64,000 bases of DNA. Origin: Pandoraea aquatica. Lineage in GTDB: Bacteria; Pseudomonadota; Gammaproteobacteria; Burkholderiales; Burkholderiaceae. The stretch spans positions 124,001 to 188,000 of the forward strand of contig NZ_CABPSN010000003.1 of the NCBI RefSeq assembly GCF_902459565.1, written 5' to 3'. The notes beneath the pieces are model-generated. The model saw only the letters and a program-made list of their open reading frames with translations, was not told where the DNA came from and ran no database searches. The first letter of the stretch is position 1. Every line of letters starts with the position of its first letter. Below are positions 37,332-45,167 of the stretch, piece by piece. A program made the position numbers and the translations under genes.

Positions 37332-38954
37332 TCAGGCCGCCAGCCGTTGCATCGCGACGGCAGCGGTGCCGCGTGTCATCGGCACATGTGCCCCGTCTGA
37401 CGTCGCGGCGCCGTTCATGCGGAAGGCGGCAACTGCCTGATCGAGCGCACGCGCCTGATCTTCCATAGACGCCGCTGCTGCGGCCGCCTGCTCCACGAGC
37501 GCAGCGTTCTGCTGCGTGACTTCATCCATCTGCGTCACCGCACGGCCGACTTGCTCGATGCCGTGACTCTGTTCTTCCGACGCGGCTGAAATCTCTCCCA
37601 TGATATCGGTGACGCGTCGCACGGCCTGCACCACGTCGTGCATCGTCTGGCCGGCCTGCGCCACGAGCACCGAGCCGTCCTGCACGCGGCCGTTCGACGA
37701 CTCGATCAGTTCCTTGATTTCCTTGGCGGCGGCGGCGCTGCGCTGGGCCAAGGTGCGCACTTCCCCGGCCACGACGGCGAAGCCACGTCCCTGCTCGCCG
37801 GCGCGTGCCGCTTCCACGGCAGCGTTGAGCGCGAGGATGTTCGTCTGGAACGCAATGCCGTCGATCACGCTGATGATGTCGACCACTTTGCCCGAGCTTT
37901 GCGAGATGCCTTCCATCGTGGCCACCACCTGATCCACGACCTGTCCGCCGCGCACCGCGATGGCCGAGGCGTTCTCCGCGAGCTGGCTCGCTTGGCGTGC
38001 GTTGTCGGCGTTCTGACGCACGGTCGACGTCAGTTGCTCCATCGACGATGCCGTCTCCTCCAGCGCGGCGGCCTGCTGCTCGGTGCGCGCCGACAGGTCT
38101 GTGTTGCCTTCGGCGATCTCGCGCGCGGCAAGCGTGATGGCGCTGGTGCCGCCGCGAATGCGTCCGATCATCTGTTGGAGATTGCCCTGCATGCGCTGCA
38201 TTGCGTAGAGCAGGCTGGCCCCGTCGCCCTGACGCAGACGGACTTGCGTGAGCAGGTCGCCGTCGGCAATACGCGTGGCGATATCGGCCGCGTACTCCGG
38301 CTCGCCGCCAAGACTCTGCTGGACGTTGCGGATGATGAGCAGCATGACGCCCGACACCGCCAGACCGATGACGGCGAGCATGGCGCCCCAGCGCAGTAGC
38401 GCGCCGACGAAGGCGGCATTGATGTCGTCGACGTAGACACCGGTCGTCAGATACCAGTCCCACGGCTGGTACACCCCCACGCGGCTGATTTTTTCGACAG
38501 GCTTGTCCGAGCCGGGCTTGGGCCAGAGATAAGAGACGAACGGGTCGTTAGTGCGTGCGGCAGCGACGATGTCCGAAAACATGAGCTTGCCCGACGGATC
38601 GCGGAACTGGCTCATGTCCTTGCCTTCGAGCTTCGGATTGACCGAGTTCAGCACGATCACGCGCTGCGAGTTCAAGATACCGAAATAGTTTTCGCCGTCG
38701 TAGCGGATCGCGCCGATTTGCTCGCGGGCGGCCTTTTGCGCGTCCGCGACGCTCATTTCGCCGCGCTCGGCACGGGCCGCGTAGTGCTTGGCCAGACTCA
38801 GACCGGCATCGACCACGTGGGTCAGGCCCGCTCTGCGCTCGGTCAGCATGGTGTCGCGCTGTGCCCAGGCTCCCCAGATCGCCATGGCCAGCAAGCTGAC
38901 CCACATCAATGCGACGGCAGACCACAACTTCGCTTTCAAACTCAATCGCTGCAT
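37332..38954 (-). CDS. Methyl-accepting chemotaxis protein with periplasmic Cache-type domain
   Basis: A 540-residue receptor with an N-terminal membrane helix ([21 protein letters not shown]) and a periplasmic single-Cache-like domain ([38 protein letters not shown]). A second helix follows ([16 protein letters not shown]), then a HAMP region and a long cytosolic coiled coil whose signalling tip reads [20 protein letters not shown] / [19 protein letters not shown]. It sends ligand signals to CheA/CheW. The start at 38954 ([10 protein letters not shown]) is preferred to the upstream start. The ligand is unknown; it converges on the TetR gene. Confidence 0.95.
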   Translation of the reverse strand: MQRLSLKAKLWSAVALMWVSLLAMAIWGAWAQRDTMLTERRAGLTHVVDAGLSLAKHYAARAERGEMSVADAQKAAREQIGAIRYDGENYFGILNSQRVIVLNSVNPKLEGKDMSQFRDPSGKLMFSDIVAAARTNDPFVSYLWPKPGSDKPVEKISRVGVYQPWDWYLTTGVYVDDINAAFVGALLRWGAMLAVIGLAVSGVMLLIIRNVQQSLGGEPEYAADIATRIADGDLLTQVRLRQGDGASLLYAMQRMQGNLQQMIGRIRGGTSAITLAAREIAEGNTDLSARTEQQAAALEETASSMEQLTSTVRQNADNARQASQLAENASAIAVRGGQVVDQVVATMEGISQSSGKVVDIISVIDGIAFQTNILALNAAVEAARAGEQGRGFAVVAGEVRTLAQRSAAAAKEIKELIESSNGRVQDGSVLVAQAGQTMHDVVQAVRRVTDIMGEISAASEEQSHGIEQVGRAVTQMDEVTQQNAALVEQAAAAAASMEDQARALDQAVAAFRMNGAATSDGAHVPMTRGTAAVAMQRLAA

Positions 38955-39179
38955 TACTTCGTCATCCCCACGGGTTCCGCTTTGGTGGTGCACATGCGGT
39001 GGCCGTGCGTGACGGGGTGTCCCATCCGCACAGTCCGGTTATCGGCAAATTGATCGGTTGTCGGCACCCTCGAAAGAAGATGCGGACCGAACGTGTGCTA
39101 ACGGCAGTCCTGGGGAGGACTTGAGCTTTGCGAGGGCAAGCAAACGCTTGCGAACCCTTGCAGGGAGCGGCAATTCGCT

Positions 39180-39214
39180 GTGTAAGCCGTGTAAAGCCGT
39201 GTAAAGCCGTGTTA
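39180..39214. repeat. Short tandem repeat at the 3' end of the XRE-cupin gene
   Basis: GTGTAAGCC, GTGTAAAGCC and GTGTAAAGCC are repeated head to tail and followed by GTGTTA, whose TTA is the complement of the regulator's stop codon. The unit is 9-10 bp. This is a short slippage-type repeat with no known function. Confidence 0.65.
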
Positions 39215-39802
39215 CCCGTGAATCACGACCATCAGGCCGCGAGCGACCGACTTGCCGACGTTGCGGATCGCGTGGGCGCGATCGGCGGGGTAGCGGGCCG
39301 TCTCGCCCGGTTTTGCGCGGCGCGCGACGTGTTCGACCTCGATGTCGACCTGCCCGTCGAACACGGTGAAGTGTTCGCGCGTGCCCGGATCGTGCGGCTC
39401 GGAGACGAGCGCCGCGCCGGGTTGCAGCGTCAGTTCGTACCACTCGAATTTGCCTGCCAGCTCCATCGGCCCGAGGATTTTCAGCTGATAGGCCTGTTCG
39501 GCACCCGCGAGCGTCGGCGTCTCATGTTTGCCGAAGATGCGCACCGGTTCCGGGTCGCCGGACGGCGCGCCCAGCAACTGGTCGAGACGCACGCCCAGGG
39601 CGTTTGCCAGCCGCCAGGCCACGGCGATGGTCGGGTTGGCCTTGTCGCGCTCGATCTGCGAGAGCATCGACTTGGAGACGCCGGACGCACGCGAGAGCGT
39701 CTCCAGCGTCATGCCACGGTCTTTGCGCAGCTGCTGAATCATGTCGCCGACGGGCGGCGGGGCGATCGGAGGCGCCGCAGAGGCTGCGGGAGTACTTGCC
39801 AT
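39212..39802 (-). CDS. XRE-family regulator with C-terminal cupin domain
   Basis: A 196-residue DNA-binding regulator. The helix-turn-helix lies at about 20-75 (IQQLRKDRGMTLETLSRASGVSKSMLSQIERDKANPTIAVAWRLANALGV). The C-terminal cupin (FEWYELTLQPGAALVSEPHDPGTREHFTVFDGQVDIEV) is of the type that senses small metabolites. It is divergent from kbl with 154 bp between the starts, and three TTCAATAT-type half-sites lie in that gap. The most likely targets are its own gene and the threonine-degradation genes; the inference rests on position only. Confidence 0.92.
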   Translation of the reverse strand: MASTPAASAAPPIAPPPVGDMIQQLRKDRGMTLETLSRASGVSKSMLSQIERDKANPTIAVAWRLANALGVRLDQLLGAPSGDPEPVRIFGKHETPTLAGAEQAYQLKILGPMELAGKFEWYELTLQPGAALVSEPHDPGTREHFTVFDGQVDIEVEHVARRAKPGETARYPADRAHAIRNVGKSVARGLMVVIHG

Positions 39803-39825
39803 ATGAATTCCGAGATATTAGAATT

Positions 39826-39853
39826 TTTCAATATATTGAAACTAGTTCAATAT
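39826..39853. promoter_or_regulatory. Clustered palindromes between XRE-cupin gene and kbl
   Basis: A perfect 16-bp palindrome TTTCAATATATTGAAA is at 39826-39841, and a further TTCAATAT half-site at 39846-39853 lies within the same AT-rich patch. It is a strong operator candidate for the divergent XRE-cupin regulator. Confidence 0.6.
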
Positions 39854-39956
39854 AAAGTATAGTTTCCGATAAGTTGGATGCCGTGATGGCTGCATGGTAG
39901 CAGAGCGGGTTCGCCCCGTACCGCTGAAACCGCTGAACGCATAGGAGATGCGCACG

Positions 39957-41174
39957 ATGACCGCACAAACCCCGGAAGCCCGCGAGGGCTTCTACCGTCA
40001 ACTGACCGAACGACTCGAAGACACGCGCCGGCAGGGCCTTTTCAAGCAGGAACGCGTGCTCATGTCGCGGCAGGGGCCGGAGGTCATGTGCGACGACGGG
40101 CAAACGCGTATCAACCTGTGCGCGAACAACTATCTGGGGCTCTCCGGGAGCGAGTCGCTCGTCAAGGCGGGGCAGAAAGCGCTGGAAGACTTCGGCTTCG
40201 GTCTGTCGTCGGTGCGCTTCATCTGCGGCACGCAAGGCCCGCATAAGGAGCTCGAAGCCCGCATCGCCGCATTCCTCGGCACGGAGGACGCGATCCTGTA
40301 CGCCGCAGCGTTCGACGCCAACGGTGGTGTGTTCGAGCCGCTCTTCGACGAGCAGGACGCCATCATCTCCGACGCCCTGAACCACGCCTCGATCATCGAC
40401 GGCGTGCGGCTTTGCAAGGCGCAGCGTCTGCGCTACGCCCACAACGATATGGACGACCTGGAGCGCCAGTTGCAAGCAGCCGCCGGGGCGCGTCACCGCA
40501 TCATCGTCACGGACGGTGTGTTTTCGATGGACGGCACGATTGCCCAACTCGACCGTATCGTGGCGCTGGCCGAGCAGTACGGCGCGCTCATCATGATCGA
40601 CGAGTGTCACGCGTCCGGCTTTATGGGGCCGACGGGGCGCGGCACGCACGAGCACCACGGCGTGCTGGGCAAGATCGACATCATCACCGGCACGCTGGGC
40701 AAGGCGCTGGGCGGTGCGATGGGCGGCTTCACGGCAGGACGTCGCGAAGTGATCGAGACGCTGCGTCAGCGCTCGCGCCCCTATCTCTTCTCCAACAGCC
40801 TCGCACCGGCCATCGTCGGTACGTCGCTGGCGGTCTTCGACGAACTCGAACACTCGTCCTCGCGCCGCGAACAACTCCACACGAACACGGCGTTTTTCCG
40901 TCAGGAAGTGGCGGCGCTGGGTTTCACGATCAAGCCGGGCACGCATCCGATCGTCCCGGTGATGCTGTTCGACGCCACGCTCGCCCAGAACTTCGCGCAG
41001 CGTCTGTACGAACTCGGCGTGATCGCCACGGGCTTCTTCTACCCGGTGGTGCCGCAAGGTCAGGCGCGAGTGCGCGTGCAACTCTCGGCGGCGCATACCC
41101 GCGAACACCTCACCCGTGCGCTGGCGGCGTTCGCTCAGGCCGGTAACGAACTCGGCATTCTCAAGCAAGGTTGA
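39957..41174 (+). CDS. kbl: Glycine C-acetyltransferase (2-amino-3-ketobutyrate CoA ligase)
   Basis: A PLP enzyme that cleaves 2-amino-3-oxobutanoate with CoA to glycine and acetyl-CoA, the second step of threonine degradation. The 405-residue protein is collinear with E. coli Kbl: CANNYLGLSG, SVRFICGTQGPHKELE, ISDALNHASIIDGVRLCKA, TDGVFSMDG, the PLP-lysine motif ITGTLGKALGGA and RSRPYLFSNSLAPAIV. The ATG at 39957 lies 9 bases after AGGAG and is preferred to the ATG at 39948 that abuts it. The gene is followed by the SDR-type threonine dehydrogenase after 2 bp. Confidence 0.97.
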   Translation: MTAQTPEAREGFYRQLTERLEDTRRQGLFKQERVLMSRQGPEVMCDDGQTRINLCANNYLGLSGSESLVKAGQKALEDFGFGLSSVRFICGTQGPHKELEARIAAFLGTEDAILYAAAFDANGGVFEPLFDEQDAIISDALNHASIIDGVRLCKAQRLRYAHNDMDDLERQLQAAAGARHRIIVTDGVFSMDGTIAQLDRIVALAEQYGALIMIDECHASGFMGPTGRGTHEHHGVLGKIDIITGTLGKALGGAMGGFTAGRREVIETLRQRSRPYLFSNSLAPAIVGTSLAVFDELEHSSSRREQLHTNTAFFRQEVAALGFTIKPGTHPIVPVMLFDATLAQNFAQRLYELGVIATGFFYPVVPQGQARVRVQLSAAHTREHLTRALAAFAQAGNELGILKQG

Positions 41175-41176
41175 TC

Positions 41177-42154
41177 ATGGAACGAATTCTCATCATTGGC
41201 GCGAACGGGCAGATCGGCAGTGAACTCGTCGAAGCGCTGGCCGCGCAATACGGCAACGAGAATGTCGTTGCCACCGACATCGCGCCGGGGCCGTCGCGCC
41301 ATCCGGTGCATTACGAAACGCTCGACGTGCTCGACGCGGCGCGTCTGGCGGCACTGGTCGAGCGCTTCGGCATCACCCAGATCTTCCATCTGGCGGCGCT
41401 GCTCTCGGCCACGGGCGAAACCCGTCCGCTGCAAGCCTGGACGCTCAATATGAACGGCCTGCTCAACGTGCTCGAACTGGCGCGTGAGCATCAGGGCAAG
41501 GGGAAGAACCTGCGCGTGTTCTGGCCGTCGTCGATTGCGGCGTTCGGGCCGCACACCCCGGCCGTGGAAACCCCGCAGCTCGCCATCATGGATCCGACCA
41601 CGATGTATGGCATCAGCAAGCAGGCGGGCGAGCGGCTGTGCGAGTACTACTTCACGAAGTTCGGGGTGGACGTGCGCAGTCTGCGCTATCCGGGCGTGAT
41701 CAGCTTCAAGACGCCGCCGGGCGGCGGTACGACCGATTACGCCATCGACATCTTCCAGGCGGCCCGTCGTGGCGAAACGTACACGTGCTTCCTGAAGGAA
41801 GACGCCACGTTGCCGATGATCCATATGCCGGATGCCGTGCGCGCCACGCTGGAGTTGATGAATGCCGACGCCTCGCGTCTGCGCGTGCGTTCGTCGTACA
41901 ACGTGGCGGGGGTGAGTTTCGACCCGAAGACGCTTGCCGCGGCGATTGCACGCCGCGTGCCGGGGTTCACGGTGAAGTACGCGCCGGACTTCCGTCAGGC
42001 GATTGCCGAGACGTGGCCGCACACGCTCGACGACACGCATGCGCGCTACGACTGGGGCTGGAAGCCGGCCTTCGATCTGGACGCCATGGTGGACGACATG
42101 CTCGCCAACGTGCCGCTCGACTGGCACGCGCCGGTGTTGGGAAACGCGGCCTGA
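41177..42154 (+). CDS. SDR-type L-threonine 3-dehydrogenase / NAD-dependent epimerase family
   Basis: A 325-residue extended short-chain dehydrogenase: NAD-binding IIGANGQIGSELVEAL, FHLAALLSATGE, catalytic YGISK with Ser in the SSIAAFG strand, and LRYPGVIS. Its position directly after kbl (2 bp gap) points to the SDR-type L-threonine dehydrogenase, known in some bacteria as a non-zinc replacement for the classical Tdh. The enzyme would make 2-amino-3-oxobutanoate for Kbl. Epimerase activity is the alternative. The ATG at 41177 is preferred to TTG at 41171, which overlaps the kbl stop. Confidence 0.9.
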   Translation: MERILIIGANGQIGSELVEALAAQYGNENVVATDIAPGPSRHPVHYETLDVLDAARLAALVERFGITQIFHLAALLSATGETRPLQAWTLNMNGLLNVLELAREHQGKGKNLRVFWPSSIAAFGPHTPAVETPQLAIMDPTTMYGISKQAGERLCEYYFTKFGVDVRSLRYPGVISFKTPPGGGTTDYAIDIFQAARRGETYTCFLKEDATLPMIHMPDAVRATLELMNADASRLRVRSSYNVAGVSFDPKTLAAAIARRVPGFTVKYAPDFRQAIAETWPHTLDDTHARYDWGWKPAFDLDAMVDDMLANVPLDWHAPVLGNAA

Positions 42155-42224
42155 ACGAGGCTGACGGGGCGGGCGTCTGAACGACGGCGCTGCGCCCTGC
42201 CGTGATGTTGCGATGCCGTGACGC

Positions 42225-42368
42225 TTACTTCGGGTGATGCACCGCGTAGTAAGCGAGCGCGGCGAGCACCGCACAGGTCACGGCGAACACGCGACGACGC
42301 CAGCGGTAGGCGGGGGTGAAGCTGATGGCGCGTGCGCGGCCTTCTTCTTTGGAGTGGTAGTAGCTCAT
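42225..42368 (-). CDS. Small hypothetical membrane protein (47 residues)
   Basis: MSYYHSKEEGRARAISFTP, then basic YRWRRR, a hydrophobic stretch VFAVTCAVLAALAYYA and the short end VHHPK. The ribosome site GAGAAGG lies seven bases before the ATG. It predicts one membrane helix with a positively charged flank on the cytosolic side. I recognise no named family. It lies alone, convergent with the threonine dehydrogenase gene, and shares no obvious operon with its neighbours. Confidence 0.65.
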   Translation of the reverse strand: MSYYHSKEEGRARAISFTPAYRWRRRVFAVTCAVLAALAYYAVHHPK

Positions 42369-42832
42369 ATTGCACCTTCTCGTATCTGGTACACGGTCTT
42401 CGCCGCAAAGAGAACCTGCTCCAGCCTTTGTCTATGCGCCCCCCGGCACACGACACGCAGGTTCTGAGTCGATTATGCGACCGCACAAAAACGACCGCTA
42501 ATCAGTATCTATACCGATAGGTGTGGCCTTTTTGACACGGTCTCCCCTCGGCCGTTTCGTTTCGACGAAGACCTCGAAAGCGGCCGGCCGCGTCGATTTC
42601 TCCGTCCTCCCTGCTTCGATCGTCAATCGCCACGGCCCGCTGGCCGACATTCCCCATGGCGGTGCCGGGGCATTGGCACGACGAATGGATCTCTCGAAAA
42701 TCGAGGTATGCAAAGAATCCACATTTCCCCGCTTGCGCCTCGCGAGACGCGCTGAAACAATGCCTGAAAACGGTGGCCACGCCGATGGTCACTTCCGGAT
42801 CGTCGATGTTCACGCCTGGGGAGGGTCGTGCC
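42369..42832. other. Gene-free region between the 47-residue gene and the barrel-protein gene
   Basis: No convincing gene is present. An open plus-strand frame from 42656 is continuous with the outer-membrane protein, but it lacks a good start and family-like residues, so it is read as non-coding leader. Short inverted bits such as CTAT-ACCG-ATAG (about 42509-42520) are too small to call. Promoters for the divergent small gene and the barrel protein must lie here. Confidence 0.35.
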
Positions 42833-43735
42833 ATGACGTCGAACTCGCGCCGCACCATCGTTTGCGGCCCCGGCGGTACTGTCTTCGGACGCACCGCATT
42901 GCTCGTCGTTGCCGCCGGCTTTGCCGGTCTTGCCAGCCTTTTTTCGGCTGGCGCCAATGCGCAGGAAGCCATGCTGCGCGCCAACAATCAGGTCTGGTTC
43001 GGTGTCGGTGCTCAGAGCCTGAACTACTGGGAAACCATTGCCCCGGGCAAGAGCGACTCCGAGAGCGGAACGACCGCGGCCTTTGCGTTGACGGCGTCGA
43101 CGCAGCGGCAGTTGTTCGGCATCTCCAATCTGTACTTCAGCGGTTCGGTCCGTGTGGCGCACGGCAACGTGAACTACGGCGGCTATTTGCAGGACGTCAC
43201 CGGCCGGGTGATCCAGTCGAATTACGGGATGACCACGCGCTCGACGGCCACGGACGTCACCCTCAAAGCCGGTAAGGCCATTCCGTTCCATCTCGGGACG
43301 TGGAATGCGCAGGTGATTCCGTATGTCAGCTACAGCTATCGCGACTGGATCCGCGACAGCAGCCGCGATCCTTACGGCTTCTACGAGCGCTACCGTCATC
43401 ACGTGGTCGGGGGCGGTCTCATGGGGCAACTGGAGCTGACGTCGAAGCTCGTGGCGACGGCGGACATTCGCGCCGGTGCGATGGTCGGCTCGTCGATGAC
43501 ACTCGCCGGTTCGCAGAACACCTTCAATCTCGGCAACAAGCCAGTCGTGGTGGCGGGCTTCGGGCTGGATTACGCGGTGGCGCGCAACTTCCACGTGAAT
43601 GCGACCTACGAGTGGTCTCGCTTCCAGTACGGACGTTCCAGCGTCACGCAAGTCAGCCCCGGCGTGAATGCTTACGAGCCCGATTCAAAGACGATCAACC
43701 AGACGTGGATGATCGGCGCAGGCTACGCATTCTGA
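42833..43735 (+). CDS. Putative outer-membrane beta-barrel protein
   Basis: A 300-residue exported protein. A signal peptide of about 43 residues ends near LFSAGANAQEA. The mature part has alternating, amphipathic strands rich in Gly, Tyr and Trp (QVWFGVGAQSLNYWET, VIPYVSYSYRDWIRDS, NFHVNATYEWSRFQYG). It ends in the aromatic C-terminal signature GAGYAF used by the Bam complex. I recognise no named family; porin-like or OmpW/acyloxyacyl-type 8-12-strand barrels are possible. The ATG at 42833 follows GGGGAGGG. A terminator follows. Confidence 0.75.
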   Translation: MTSNSRRTIVCGPGGTVFGRTALLVVAAGFAGLASLFSAGANAQEAMLRANNQVWFGVGAQSLNYWETIAPGKSDSESGTTAAFALTASTQRQLFGISNLYFSGSVRVAHGNVNYGGYLQDVTGRVIQSNYGMTTRSTATDVTLKAGKAIPFHLGTWNAQVIPYVSYSYRDWIRDSSRDPYGFYERYRHHVVGGGLMGQLELTSKLVATADIRAGAMVGSSMTLAGSQNTFNLGNKPVVVAGFGLDYAVARNFHVNATYEWSRFQYGRSSVTQVSPGVNAYEPDSKTINQTWMIGAGYAF

Positions 43736-43776
43736 GGCGTACTCAGGACGTCACGAACGTCACAGCAGAAACAACG

Positions 43777-43814
43777 ACGCCGCGCGGTCGAGAGACTCGC
43801 GCGGCGTTGTTTTG
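43777..43814 (+). terminator. Terminator after the barrel-protein gene
   Basis: Stem ACGCCGCGCG (43777-43786) with CGCGCGGCGT (43798-43807), an 11-base loop, then TGTTTTG. It lies between the convergent barrel-protein and ABC ATPase genes. Confidence 0.75.
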
Positions 43815-43840
43815 TCCGCCTCGGATTCAGCGGACGGTGC

Positions 43841-45157
43841 TCAGGTCGCGCCTTCCACGTCCTCAAGACTGAACGTTTCCGTGTGGTCGTTGTACGAGAA
43901 GATCTCGGCGTAGCGGCCCCAGTTGATCGCGGTGTCGAGCGTTTCCTGTGCGAGATCGTCCGACATCGAATCTTCCAGCTCCTGCTCGAAACGCACGCGT
44001 GGTGCGCGCTGGCCACGACGTTCCTGCAACACCGCGCGGATCTTCGCTGCGAGCGGCACATGGCGCAGCAGATGCTCGGCGAACAGCACCTTGCGCTCCT
44101 GCGTGCTCACATCCACGAATCGCTTGCCTGCGGCCGTCAGCAGAATGTCGCCTTCCTTGAGTTCGGCGAAGCCCAACTGATCGAGAATTTCGGCGACGGG
44201 GAAGAGGTCGTCAACCTCCAGCAGCAGCGTCTGTGCGATATCGGGCAAGTCGGCGCGTCCGTTGTACGGCGGCACTGCCAGCGCTTCGAGCAGACCGGCC
44301 ATCAGGTTGGTCGACACTTCATGCAGCGGGCTGGAGAGTTCCAGCGGCATCTTCTGCGTGGTGTGGGCGTTACGACGCGAGGTCATCAGCGCGTAGATGT
44401 CGTCCACCATCTTGCGAAAGGCGGGATCGAGACGGTTGCGGCGGTGCGGGAACGGCACCTTGATCTCGGCGACCACACGGCCCGGATTCGACGACAGCAC
44501 CAGAATGCGGTCGCACATGAACACGGCTTCCTCGATGTTGTGCGTGACGATCAGGATCGACTTGATCGGCAACTGACGCTGGCTCCACAAATCGAGCAGG
44601 TCGGTACGCAGCGTTTCGGCCGTCAGCACGTCGAGGGCGGAGAACGGCTCGTCCATGAGCAGCAGCGTGGGGTTGACCACCAGCGCCCGGGCGAAGCCCA
44701 CGCGCTGGCGCATACCGCCGGAGAGTTCGCGCGGATAGGCGTTCTCGAACCCGTCCAGACCGATCAGGTCGATGGCGGCCAGCGCACGCTTGCGACGTTC
44801 CTTCGGCTCGACGCCGAGCGCTTCCAGCCCGGCTTCCACGTTTTGCAGCACGGTGAGCCATGGGAACAGCGCGAAGGTCTGGAACACCATCGCCACGCCT
44901 TCGGGGGGGCCTTCGAGCGGCTCGCCCATGTAGCGGATGTCACCCGAGCTGGGCTGAATCAGGCCGGCGATGATGCGCAGCAGCGTCGACTTGCCCGAGC
45001 CGGAGCGGCCCAGCAGGCCGACGATCTCGCCTTCATGCAGTTGCAGGTTCACGCCGTCGAGGACCTGACGCTCGTCGCTGCCCTTGCGGAAGCCGCGACT
45101 GACGTTGGCGAGCGAGAAGATCTCTTTTCCGGCAATCGTTTGAGTATCGTTCGGCAT
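43841..45157 (-). CDS. ABC transporter ATP-binding protein with AAA-associated C-terminal domain
   Basis: A 438-residue protein. Residues 1-260 are a nitrate/sulfonate-type ABC ATPase: Walker A LLGRSGSGKSTLLRIIAG, Q-loop MVFQTFALFPWLT, signature ELSGGMRQRVGFARAL, Walker B LLLMDEPFSALD and switch VTHNIEEAVFM. The last 170 residues form the extra AAA-associated domain, as in PF09821-type proteins. The ATG at 45157 is preferred to the adjacent GTG at 45160. It follows the fused permease by 10 bp. No substrate-binding protein gene lies nearby, so the substrate is unknown. Confidence 0.9.
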   Translation of the reverse strand: MPNDTQTIAGKEIFSLANVSRGFRKGSDERQVLDGVNLQLHEGEIVGLLGRSGSGKSTLLRIIAGLIQPSSGDIRYMGEPLEGPPEGVAMVFQTFALFPWLTVLQNVEAGLEALGVEPKERRKRALAAIDLIGLDGFENAYPRELSGGMRQRVGFARALVVNPTLLLMDEPFSALDVLTAETLRTDLLDLWSQRQLPIKSILIVTHNIEEAVFMCDRILVLSSNPGRVVAEIKVPFPHRRNRLDPAFRKMVDDIYALMTSRRNAHTTQKMPLELSSPLHEVSTNLMAGLLEALAVPPYNGRADLPDIAQTLLLEVDDLFPVAEILDQLGFAELKEGDILLTAAGKRFVDVSTQERKVLFAEHLLRHVPLAAKIRAVLQERRGQRAPRVRFEQELEDSMSDDLAQETLDTAINWGRYAEIFSYNDHTETFSLEDVEGAT

Positions 45158-45167
45158 CACGGTCCCT

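Noticed and set aside
39180-39214. CRISPR-like direct repeat
   Set aside because: The units are only 9-10 bp, contiguous and without spacers.
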